Source of the DNA: JAWVFM01 sp963771655
GTDB taxonomy: Bacteria > Actinomycetota > Thermoleophilia > Solirubrobacterales > 70-9
Reading direction: 5' to 3'
NCBI GenBank assembly: GCA_963771655.1
Contig: CAVYUG010000006.1
Span: 124,001-188,000 of the forward strand
DNA length: 64,000 bases
The position numbers and the translations under genes are program-made. Below the pieces are notes generated by a model that saw only the letters and a program-made list of their open reading frames with translations, did not search any database and was not told where the DNA came from. Shown piece by piece: positions 19,431 through 27,043 of this stretch (positions are counted from its first letter, which is position 1; every line of letters starts with the position of its first letter).

Positions 19431-19841
19431 ATGACCTTCTCCACCTCACTCGATCGCATCGTCGTCGGGGACGTGATGCGCCACGGGACGCTGACCTGCC
19501 AGGCCGAGACGCCGCTCCGCACCGTCGCGCGAATGATGGCCGAGCACCGGGTCCACTCCGTCGTCGTCACGGATCTCGACGGCGTCAGTGAACGGCCTTG
19601 GGGCATTGTCACGAGCTCCGATCTGCTCCGCGTCCCCGCCGCGGGCGGCGATCTGGCGACGCTCACTGCGGGCACGACAGCCGGCACCGAGCTCCTCACG
19701 GTCCCGCCGACGCTCATGGTCGACCAGGCAGCTCGCCTCATGGCCGAGCACGAGGTCAGCCACGTCGTCGTGGTCGATGAGGACAAGCCCGTCGGCGTGC
19801 TCTCCTCGCTCGACGTCGCGCGCATCCTCTACGAGGCCTGA
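19431..19841 (+). CDS. CBS-domain-pair protein
   Basis: 136 residues starting MTFSTSLDRIVVGDVMRHG. Two CBS repeats span the chain (VGDVMRHGTLTCQAETPL to WGIVTSSDLLR, and TAGTELLTVPPTLMVDQ to GVLSSLDVARI). It is a paralogue of the CBS protein at 8343-8774, sharing the RHG/T-TCQAET-L and HSVVV plus WGIVTS patterns, so both probably sense the same adenylate ligand. The stop lies 7 nt from the convergent ZIP gene. Confidence 0.85.
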   Translation: MTFSTSLDRIVVGDVMRHGTLTCQAETPLRTVARMMAEHRVHSVVVTDLDGVSERPWGIVTSSDLLRVPAAGGDLATLTAGTTAGTELLTVPPTLMVDQAARLMAEHEVSHVVVVDEDKPVGVLSSLDVARILYEA

Positions 19842-19848
19842 GGGCCGA

Positions 19849-20602
19849 TCAGACGCCAAGGACGACGCTGAACGCGGCCATGGCCGCCGCGCCGACCGCC
19901 GCGCCGGCGGCCGCACGGAGGCCGCCGCCCCGGGCCGCGCGGGGCAGCATCTCCGTCGCGACCAGCGCCAGCATGGCGGCGCCGGCGAATCCGAACGAGA
20001 AGGGCAGCAGCGACTTCACCTCCTCGACGAGCAGGTAGGCGGCCGGTGCCGCCACCGGCTGCGGGATGCTCGTTCCCACGGCGGCCCAGAAACTGGCGGC
20101 GGCGGCTGACGCCGGCCGTTGCCAGCGGTATGGCGACGGCCGTCCCCTCGGGCACGTTCTGGATCGCGATCGCGAGGATCACGAACAGGCCGAGGCCCGC
20201 CTCGTGGGACGCGTAGGCGGTCCCCATCGCCATCCCCTCGGGCAGGCTGTGCACCAGGAGGACGCCGAAGACGAGAAGGCCGGTTGGGCCACCCGCGCCG
20301 GCGGCGAGCCGGCGCCCCGCACCGGTGCGCTCGATCAGGCGTCGGGCGGCGAACAGGAAGAGGCAGCCCAGGACCACGCCGGCGAGGACCGAGGTGGCCG
20401 GCCCCTGGTCGAAACCGGGAGCGAGCAACCCGGCGATCGCGGCGACCGACATCACCCCGGACGCGAGTCCCAGAAGAAATGCCTCGAACTCGACCGCGCC
20501 CGTCCCGAGCACCCATACCGGCAACGCGCCGAGCCCTGTGGCCAGAGCTGTCGCGGCCCCGATCGCGGTCAGAAGGAGGACGTTTAGCGCGACCGAGCTC
20601 AT
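19849..20602 (-). pseudogene. ZIP-family metal transporter with a frameshift
   Basis: The N-terminal frame (from 20602) shows ZIP hydrophobic segments and the metal motifs HSLPEGMAMG and QNVPEGTAVAIPLATAG. Just after, near 20090-20105, the protein-like reading moves by one base: the continuation SFWAAVGTSIPQPVAAPAAYLL with further membrane helices lies in another frame and stops at 19849-19851. The span of 754 nt is 3n+1, fitting one extra base in a CCGCCGCCGCC run. Without correction the product ends in Arg-rich nonsense at 19829. It is either a real frameshift or a sequencing error in the repeat; divalent-metal transport is the family function. Confidence 0.75.
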
Positions 20603-20618
20603 GGCGAGTCCCCGCCGA

Positions 20619-20661
20619 GGCTCTCACAAGAGCCGCCGCGGAGACTGCGGCTTGTCCGCAG
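20619..20661. promoter_or_regulatory. Two small hairpins in the ZIP/wax-synthase divergent region
   Basis: GGCTCT-CACA-AGAGCC at 20619-20634 and CTGCGG-CTTGT-CCGCAG at 20645-20661 are perfect 6-bp inverted repeats lying in tandem just upstream of the ZIP start. They could be operators or an RNA leader structure for the transporter. No match to a known metalloregulator box is claimed. Confidence 0.3.
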
Positions 20662-20718
20662 GGGCGGCCGGGCCTTACCCCGATGCCGCTCGATGCCGGC
20701 GCCCTTAGCGTCTGCTTC

Positions 20719-22263
20719 ATGGACGATCAGCTGAATGCCCTTGACGCGACCTTCCTCGAGCTCGAGGAGGCGGATGACACCGCTCACATGCATATCGGCG
20801 GGATCATGCTGTTCGAGCCGTGGGATGACGGCGGCGCGCCGCCGCTGGCGCTGATTCGGGACGAGATCGACGCTCGGGTCATCGACCTTCCCCGCTACCG
20901 CCAGCGTCTGTCGAGCCCGAAGACAGGCGGCCTTCAATGGCCGCGGTGGGTCGACGACGATCGCTACGACGTCGCCCATCATGTCTTCGCGGCAGCGCTT
21001 CCCGGCGCCGCCGATCAGGAGCGCCTGCTCCACTGGGCTGGGGCGTACTACTCGCAACGCCTCGACCGCAGCCGCCCGCTTTGGGAGGTCGCCGTACTCG
21101 AGCTCGCCGACGGGACCTGGGCGATGGCAACGAAGACGCACCACTGCCTCGTCGACGGCGTGGGCTCGGTGGACGTGGCCAATACCCTCCTCGACTCGGC
21201 TCCGCACGCGGAACCGCGACGGACCGACCGGCGTCGGAACGGCGCCGCCCGGCGCTCGCGCGAGGACTCCTCTCTGCCGCCGCTGATCCGAGTGGCGGCC
21301 CGGTCCGCCGGCGCCGCGCTCGAGACGACGGGGACCGCGGTTCACGCGGTCGGCAGCGGGCTTCGGGCGGCTGCAGGCGCGATCGAGACGCCGGTGCGAC
21401 ACCCCCGTAGGGTGCTCGACGCGGTGACGCGCGCAAGGGCGATGGTGGAGGTGCTCGTTAACGACGAGGTCGTGGCTGCACCGAGCACCAGCCTCAACCA
21501 GCCGATCGGGGGCCACCGCCGCCTGGAGGTCCGCGCCGTGCCGGTCGAGCGCCTGAAGGAGATCAAGCGTGCCCTGGGCGGAACGCTCAACGACGTGGTG
21601 CTCACCGCGACGACGGCCGGCCTCCACGACCTGCTGAGGAGTCGCGGCGAGGAGCTGCCGTCGCAGGGGCTGCGGGCAATGGTCCCCGTGAACATCAGGA
21701 CGGCCGGTGACAGCCTGTCCCTCGGCAACCGGATCACGTCCCTCTTCGTCCATCTGCCCGTCGACGAGGTCGACCCCCTGGCGCGCTACCGCCGCCAGAT
21801 GGAGGAGGCGGAGACCCTCAAGGCCGGGACGCAGGCAACGGGGTCGCTCGCGATGATGGACCTCGCCGGTCACGCGCCGCCCGTCCTGCACAGCTTCCTC
21901 GCCCGAGGCCTTTTCGCGACGCGCCTTTTCAACGTCACGATCACCAACGTGCCCGGTCCGCAGCAGCCGCTCTACGCGTTCGGCTCTCGCCTGGCCGCGG
22001 TATGGCCCATCGTCCCCCTCGCCGCCTGCCATGCGGTCGGGGTTGCCGCGTTCAGCTACGACGGCATGCTGTTCCTCTGCCTGAACGCCGACCACGACTC
22101 GACCCAGGACCTCTCGGTGCTTGCCGACGGCATCGTCAGCGCGATCGACGAGCTCCACGATCTCGCAGGATCTTCGTCCAGTCGAGGCGGAGGAGCACCA
22201 CGAGCCCGGCAAGCGCAAGCAGCTGCGCGATCATCCCGACGGGCGAGACCAGCGTCGCGGTGA
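20719..22263 (+). CDS. Wax ester synthase/diacylglycerol acyltransferase (WS/DGAT)
   Basis: 514 residues from ATG 20719. The active-site motif HHxxxDG is present as THHCLVDGVG (His 141-142, Asp 146), with later family segments LNDVVLTATTAGL, VPVNIRTAG, and NVTITNVPGPQQPLY. The enzyme esterifies fatty alcohols or diacylglycerol with acyl-CoA to make storage wax esters or triacylglycerol at the inner membrane surface. About 40 C-terminal residues (SSSSRGGGAPRARQAQAA...) are low-complexity and overlap the convergent gene at 22136-22263, so the family-like part ends near residue 475. Confidence 0.9.
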   Translation: MDDQLNALDATFLELEEADDTAHMHIGGIMLFEPWDDGGAPPLALIRDEIDARVIDLPRYRQRLSSPKTGGLQWPRWVDDDRYDVAHHVFAAALPGAADQERLLHWAGAYYSQRLDRSRPLWEVAVLELADGTWAMATKTHHCLVDGVGSVDVANTLLDSAPHAEPRRTDRRRNGAARRSREDSSLPPLIRVAARSAGAALETTGTAVHAVGSGLRAAAGAIETPVRHPRRVLDAVTRARAMVEVLVNDEVVAAPSTSLNQPIGGHRRLEVRAVPVERLKEIKRALGGTLNDVVLTATTAGLHDLLRSRGEELPSQGLRAMVPVNIRTAGDSLSLGNRITSLFVHLPVDEVDPLARYRRQMEEAETLKAGTQATGSLAMMDLAGHAPPVLHSFLARGLFATRLFNVTITNVPGPQQPLYAFGSRLAAVWPIVPLAACHAVGVAAFSYDGMLFLCLNADHDSTQDLSVLADGIVSAIDELHDLAGSSSSRGGGAPRARQAQAAARSSRRARPASR

Positions 22264-22717
22264 TCGCCTCGCCCGCGGTGTCCTTCACCGCCCCGGCGGC
22301 CGTCACGTAGAGGGTGTACGAAACCACCCGGCCGGCGAAGAAGGCCGCCGTCAACTGGAGCAGCGGAAAGTCCATGACCCCGGCGGCGATGAAGAGCTGA
22401 GCGCTCGGGACGGGCGCCAGCGCGAAGAGGCCGAGCGCGGCCAGCGTCTTGCCCCTGCCCCGCTTCAGCACATCGGCAGCCGCGTCCAGGCTCTTGCGAC
22501 GCTCGGGGGAGAAGCGCGGGCGCAGCGCGCGGGCGCCCGTCGCGAGCACGAACCGGCCGCACGCGGCGCCGATCGCACCGGCGGCGACGAGGGGCGCGGT
22601 CGACACGTCGAACGACAGCGTGAGGGCGACTAGCACGAGAGCCGTCGGCGGACCGAATGCCGGCAGCAGGTTGAGGGCGAAGACGATGCCGGCAATCGCC
22701 AGGTAGTCGAGGACCAC
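22136..22717 (-). CDS. Polytopic membrane protein (small multidrug-export/VTT-like)
   Basis: 193 residues from a GTG start. About five hydrophobic segments (residues about 5-30, 40-60, 90-112, 118-140, 160-180) surround a cytoplasmic-looking basic segment RPRFSPERRKSLD. The pattern LNLLPAFGPPTALVLVAL is like small integral-membrane exporters and DedA/VTT-type proteins; I would not go beyond a membrane protein of unknown role. Its 3' end overlaps the WS/DGAT tail by 128 nt on the other strand. Confidence 0.7.
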   Translation of the reverse strand: MVLDYLAIAGIVFALNLLPAFGPPTALVLVALTLSFDVSTAPLVAAGAIGAACGRFVLATGARALRPRFSPERRKSLDAAADVLKRGRGKTLAALGLFALAPVPSAQLFIAAGVMDFPLLQLTAAFFAGRVVSYTLYVTAAGAVKDTAGEAITATLVSPVGMIAQLLALAGLVVLLRLDWTKILRDRGARRSR

Positions 22718-22800
22718 GGTGGTCGAAGGGGACCATACGCAGAGGACATGCGCGCCGCCGGTGGCCGCAGCGACTCCTCGGGCCTACCATCCGGCGCCGA

Positions 22801-23475
22801 ATGAAGATTCTGGTGGTCGAGGACGAAGAGGGCATCGCTGACTTCGTGCGGCGCGGCCTCGAGGCCGAGGGCCACGAGGTGACGTGCGCCTTCGACGGCG
22901 TCGAGGGCGAGGCGCAGGCGCTGGGTGGCGAGTTCGATCTCGTGGTGCTCGACCAGATGCTGCCCGGGCGCGACGGGCTTGACGTCCTGAGCGCTATCGG
23001 CGACGCGCTGCCGGGGCTCCCCGTGATCGTGTTGACGGCGCGGGGGGACGTGGCCGACCGGGTCGCCGGCCTCGACGCCGGCGCCGTCGACTACATCACC
23101 AAGCCGTTCTCCTTCGACGAGCTGGCGGCGCGGGTGCGGGCGCACCTGCGCAGGCCGGATGCCGCCCGCCCGACGCGTCTCGAGACCGGTGATCTGGTTG
23201 TCGATCTCATCCGCAGGCGAGTGAGCCGTGACGGAACCGAGGTCACGCTCTCGTCGCGTGAATTCGAGCTCCTCGCGTTCATGGTCCGCCACGCCGATCG
23301 CGTCGTCTCCCGCGACGAGATCCTCGGCACGGTCTGGGGCTATGACCACGACCCCGGCACCAACGTCGTCGGCGTATACATCGGCTACCTGCGCCGAAAG
23401 CTGGCGGTGCCGGGGCTGCCCGACCCGATCGAGACGGTGCGCGGCGCGGGGTACCGCCTCCGGGCGCGTGGCTGA
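22801..23475 (+). CDS. OmpR/PhoB-family response regulator
   Basis: 224 residues. The receiver domain has acidic residues in KILVVEDEEGIAD, phospho-acceptor Asp in LVVLDQMLPGRDG, and the Lys in DYITKPFSFDEL. The C-terminal winged helix is DGTEVTLSSREFELLAFMVRH to VGVYIGYLRRKL and ETVRGAGYRLRARG. It is coupled to the histidine kinase that begins 8 nt before its stop. The order and style resemble MprAB/TcrXY-type actinobacterial systems; the signal is unknown. Confidence 0.92.
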   Translation: MKILVVEDEEGIADFVRRGLEAEGHEVTCAFDGVEGEAQALGGEFDLVVLDQMLPGRDGLDVLSAIGDALPGLPVIVLTARGDVADRVAGLDAGAVDYITKPFSFDELAARVRAHLRRPDAARPTRLETGDLVVDLIRRRVSRDGTEVTLSSREFELLAFMVRHADRVVSRDEILGTVWGYDHDPGTNVVGVYIGYLRRKLAVPGLPDPIETVRGAGYRLRARG

Positions 23476-24928
23476 GCGACTTCGCGCAACCGGGCTGCGC
23501 ACACGGCTGGCGGCAACGATCGCTGCGATCATCGTGGTCGCAGCGGGCGCGACCTACGTCGCGGTCTACCGCGGCACCGGCGCTCAGGTGCGAAGCCAGA
23601 TCGAGCGCGATCTCGCCGGCGAGGCGGCGTCGCTCCAGGTGCAGCTCGCCGGACCGCCGGCCGGCCCACGCGCGACCTTGCGACGGGCCCAGCGGTCGAT
23701 CGCCGCAGCACCGGCGTTCGGGCCGTCCTCTCGTCTGCTCGTGGTCCAGGTCCCAGGTGCCGGCGTGGCCACGAACGAGGCGGAGCTGCTCGGGCTCCGC
23801 GGACTCGGGCGCGGCGACGAAACCCCGGCGGACCGCCGGCGCGAGCTCGGCGAGGGCATTGCGATCCGCTCCGCCCCGCTTGGCTTCTCCACCGTCACCC
23901 TCGAGGACGCCGGCGAGGTCCAGCTGCTCAAGCGGGCGAGAACCGGGTCTGGGGCCGCGGCGACGATCACCGTCGGCCAGCCGCTCGCGCCGGTCGACCG
24001 GGCGCAGGACGGGGTCTCGAAGACGTTCCTCATCGCCGGGTCGCTGACGCTCCTGGTGACGCTGGTCGCGGCGTTCGCGGTGGCGGCGTGGACCGCAGCG
24101 CCCCTGCGGCGAATGGCGACGACCGCGGGGGCCGTCGACGCCGGCGACCTTACGCACCGCCTGGACGAGACCGGCCCGCGCGAGGTCCGGAGCCTCGCCG
24201 AGTCCTTCAACCACATGCTCGACCGGCTCGATGAGGCCTTCGCCCGTCAGCGCGCGTTCGCCTCCGATGCCTCGCACGAGTTGCGGACGCCTCTTACCGC
24301 GATCCGCGGCCAGATCGAGGTGCTCGCGCGGTCGCCGAATCCGTCGCGCGCGGAGATCATGGAGACGGAGGCTCGCATCACGGCCGAGATCTCCCGGATG
24401 GACCGATTGGTCGACGATCTCCTGCTGCTCGCCCGCACCGACGAGGGCGGCGCTCACCGCGTCGAGGCGATCGATCCGGGCTCGCTCATCCACGACGCGG
24501 TCGAGGGCGTTGTGGCGGGGGACCGCGAGGTGAGGATCGGGGCCGTTCCCTCCGGAAGCCTCCGCGGTGATCCCGACCGGCTCGCTCAGGTGATCAGGAA
24601 CCTGGTGCTAAACGCCGTCGAGCATACGGACGACCGTGGCGTGGTCGACATTTCGAGCTTCGCGCTCGACGGCCACCTCAGGGTCACCGTCGACGACGAC
24701 GGGCCAGGGATCCCCGTGGCCGAGCGGGAGCTCGTCTTCGAGCGCTTTCACCGAACCGATGCGTCCCGAGGCCGTCGCTCGGGGGGCAGCGGCCTGGGCC
24801 TGGCCATCGCGAAGGCCATCGTCGACGCTCACGGCGGGCGGATCTGGGCCGGCGCCTCGCCTGCGGGCGGCGCGAGGGTCGCATTCGACGTCCCAGGGTT
24901 CACGAGCGTTCGGCGCGGTTCGCCCTAG
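23468..24928 (+). CDS. Membrane sensor histidine kinase with HAMP domain
   Basis: 486 residues from GTG 23468. One N-terminal membrane helix (about residues 15-35) and a second near 190-210 flank an extracytoplasmic sensor region of about 150 residues. A HAMP domain (APLRRMATTAGAVDAGDLTHRL) and the H-box FASDASHELRTPLTAIRGQIEVL follow, then the ATPase N, G1 and G2 boxes (NLVLNAVEHTDD, VDDDGPGIP, GGSGLGLAIAKAI). It phosphorylates the OmpR-type regulator encoded just upstream. No further target gene is evident in the neighbourhood. Confidence 0.92.
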   Translation: MAERLRATGLRTRLAATIAAIIVVAAGATYVAVYRGTGAQVRSQIERDLAGEAASLQVQLAGPPAGPRATLRRAQRSIAAAPAFGPSSRLLVVQVPGAGVATNEAELLGLRGLGRGDETPADRRRELGEGIAIRSAPLGFSTVTLEDAGEVQLLKRARTGSGAAATITVGQPLAPVDRAQDGVSKTFLIAGSLTLLVTLVAAFAVAAWTAAPLRRMATTAGAVDAGDLTHRLDETGPREVRSLAESFNHMLDRLDEAFARQRAFASDASHELRTPLTAIRGQIEVLARSPNPSRAEIMETEARITAEISRMDRLVDDLLLLARTDEGGAHRVEAIDPGSLIHDAVEGVVAGDREVRIGAVPSGSLRGDPDRLAQVIRNLVLNAVEHTDDRGVVDISSFALDGHLRVTVDDDGPGIPVAERELVFERFHRTDASRGRRSGGSGLGLAIAKAIVDAHGGRIWAGASPAGGARVAFDVPGFTSVRRGSP

Positions 24929-24943
24929 CATGCCCGGCGCGTC

Positions 24944-25804
24944 GTGAGCGATCCATTCCTCTTCGGCACCGTGGTGGTCGGTTACGACCGCACGCCCCGA
25001 GGCGAGGCGGCGCTACGGCTCGGTGAGCTCCTCGCGGCGTCCGGCGGAACGCGCCTTTCCGTGGTGTCCGTCCATGATCGGAACGACGGACCGGGGTCGT
25101 CGCTCGAGAAGGAGATCGCGAGTCGCCTCCCCTCGCCGCGCGTACCGGTCTCCTCTCACGGTATCGAGGGCGCCTCGCCCGCGCGCGTCCTGCACGAGGT
25201 GGTCTCGGCCGACCCCCAGGTCGGGCTGCTCGTCCTCGGATCCACGCATCACGCGGTGGTCGCCGGCGCAAGTCCCCGAAGCGTCGCGGCCAAGCTCATG
25301 GGCGGATCGCCGTGCCCGGTTGCGATCGCCCCGCGCGAGCTCACCCGGGCCGATGAGATCCGGGTCATCGCGGTCGCGTTCGACGACACGGCGGAGTCGC
25401 AGGAGGCGCTCGCCCTCGCGAGGGAGCTCGGTCTTCGCTGCGGGGCGACCCTCTGGGTGATCGCCGTCGGTCATCCGGGCAGGAGCCTGACGGCGAGCGC
25501 TGCAACGACGGCCCCGATCCCCGCCGTCGCCTCGGGGTTCGACCTACAGGAGCGGCTGCACGCGGTGGTGGCTGAGCTGCCCGGGAAGCTCCGCGCCCTC
25601 CCCGTCTACGAGCGCGGCAACCCCGCCCGCGCCATCCTGGAGCGGGTCGGCGCCGGTGTCGACCTGCTCGTGATGGGATCCCGCGGCTACGGCCCGCTGC
25701 GCTCGGTGCTGCTGGGCAGCGTCTCGGCCGAAGTGGTTGGGGCCGCGGCCTGCCCGGTGCTCGTGGCACCGCGCGGGCTCGAGGTCCCACGGCCGACGCC
25801 GTAG
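24944..25804 (+). CDS. Tandem universal stress protein
   Basis: 286 residues from GTG 24944. Two UspA folds are present: the first begins TVVVGYDRTPRGEAALRLGELLA and ends GSPCPVAIAPREL; the second begins IRVIAVAFDDTAESQEALALARE. The ATP-binding glycine pattern is clear in the second copy, LLVMGSRGYGPLRSVLLGSVSAEVV, and degenerate in the first (GSTHHAVVAGASPRSVAAKLMGG). Such tandem proteins are common in actinobacterial hypoxia and stationary-phase responses. The 3' end overlaps the GAF kinase by 118 nt in antisense. Confidence 0.87.
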   Translation: MSDPFLFGTVVVGYDRTPRGEAALRLGELLAASGGTRLSVVSVHDRNDGPGSSLEKEIASRLPSPRVPVSSHGIEGASPARVLHEVVSADPQVGLLVLGSTHHAVVAGASPRSVAAKLMGGSPCPVAIAPRELTRADEIRVIAVAFDDTAESQEALALARELGLRCGATLWVIAVGHPGRSLTASAATTAPIPAVASGFDLQERLHAVVAELPGKLRALPVYERGNPARAILERVGAGVDLLVMGSRGYGPLRSVLLGSVSAEVVGAAACPVLVAPRGLEVPRPTP

Positions 25805-27012
25805 TCAGGGGCGGCTCGCAGGGCCGGGAAGGTTCCGGTCACGGTGGTCCCGGCCCCAGGGGTCGAGTCGATGTCGATCGCGCCGCCCAGGATCTCGGCG
25901 CGCTCCCGGATGCCGCTCAGGCCGAAGCCCGCTCTGACGGTCTTCGGCTCGAAGCCGCGGCCGTCGTCGGACACGGTGAGGGTGATCTCGCGAGCACGTT
26001 CCACGACCCTCACGACCGCGTGATCGGCGTGGGCGTGCTTGACCGCATTCGTGAGCGCCTCTTGAACGACCCGGTAGACGGCCTCATCGACACGGCGATC
26101 GAGCCGCTCGTCCTCGGCGCCGGCCTCGAATGCAAGGGCGATGACCGCCTCGATCTCGATCCCGCTGCGGGCGGCCGTGCGCTCGATCAGCGTCTCGAGG
26201 GCCGACTGGAGCCCGATCTCGTCGAGGCTCGCCGGGCGCAGGTCGACGATCAGGCCGCGGAGCTTGGCGATCTCCTCCGTTAGCTGCGCGACGGCTCCCG
26301 CCACAGCCTCCTCGTAGCCCGACCCCGTGCGGAGCGCCGATGAAAGCGAAAGGCGGAGCGCCCCGAGGCCCTGCAGCGTCTCGTCATGGAGCTCGCGCGC
26401 CCATCGGGAGCGCTCGCGTTCGGCCGACTCGATGCTCTGCTGGAGTCGCGCTCGATCGATCGAGCCCGCATGGCCGACCGCGATGGCCGCCGAGTCGGCG
26501 AGCATGATGGCCGACTCCTCGTCGGCCTCGGTAAACGGCTCGCCACTCGCCTTCTCCGCGAGATAGAGGTTGCCCCACGAGACTCCCCGGATCATGATCG
26601 GGACGCCGAGGAACGTGTGCATCGGCGGGTGTCCGGACGGGAACCCGGCCGAGTCGGGATGGTCGGACACTTCGTCCAGCCGGAGCGCATTCGGGTCCCT
26701 GATCAGCGTCCCGAGGACTCCACGGCCGGTGGGTAGGTCGCCAATCCGGCGCCGGGCGTCCTCGTCGATGCCGGTGGTGAGAAAGCGCTCCAGCTGCCGG
26801 CGATCGCCGTCGAGGACCCCGATCGCCGCATAACGCGCGCCGGTCAGCTCGCGCGCTGCATCGAGCACCCTCTCGAGGATCGACTCGAGGTCGAGCTCCG
26901 CGAGGACACCTCGCCGCGCATCCATGAGCGCGCGCAGGCGTGCCTCGCTGAGCGCATCCGTGCTCATCGGGAACCGATTGATGTCTGGGTCAGGGACCAG
27001 CGGTTCGGTCAT
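25687..27012 (-). CDS. GAF-domain sensor histidine kinase (NarL-type, DevS/DosS-like)
   Basis: 441 residues. One GAF domain (about residues 30-180, with TGARYAAIGVLDGD and MHTFLGVPIMIRG) is followed by a HisKA_3 dimerisation helix with the phosphorylated His in RWARELHDETLQGLGALRLSL. The HATPase has VVQEALTNAVKHAHADH, VSDDGRGFEP and GFGLSGIRERAEILGG. There are no membrane helices, so it is a soluble sensor, as in the DosS/DosT group. Heme binding cannot be judged. The last 40 or so residues are low-complexity and overlap the Usp gene. Confidence 0.88.
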   Translation of the reverse strand: MTEPLVPDPDINRFPMSTDALSEARLRALMDARRGVLAELDLESILERVLDAARELTGARYAAIGVLDGDRRQLERFLTTGIDEDARRRIGDLPTGRGVLGTLIRDPNALRLDEVSDHPDSAGFPSGHPPMHTFLGVPIMIRGVSWGNLYLAEKASGEPFTEADEESAIMLADSAAIAVGHAGSIDRARLQQSIESAERERSRWARELHDETLQGLGALRLSLSSALRTGSGYEEAVAGAVAQLTEEIAKLRGLIVDLRPASLDEIGLQSALETLIERTAARSGIEIEAVIALAFEAGAEDERLDRRVDEAVYRVVQEALTNAVKHAHADHAVVRVVERAREITLTVSDDGRGFEPKTVRAGFGLSGIRERAEILGGAIDIDSTPGAGTTVTGTFPALRAAPDYGVGRGTSSPRGATSTGQAAAPTTSAETLPSSTERSGP

Positions 27013-27043
27013 CCTCGACCGGGATGACGATAGCGTCGCCGAC

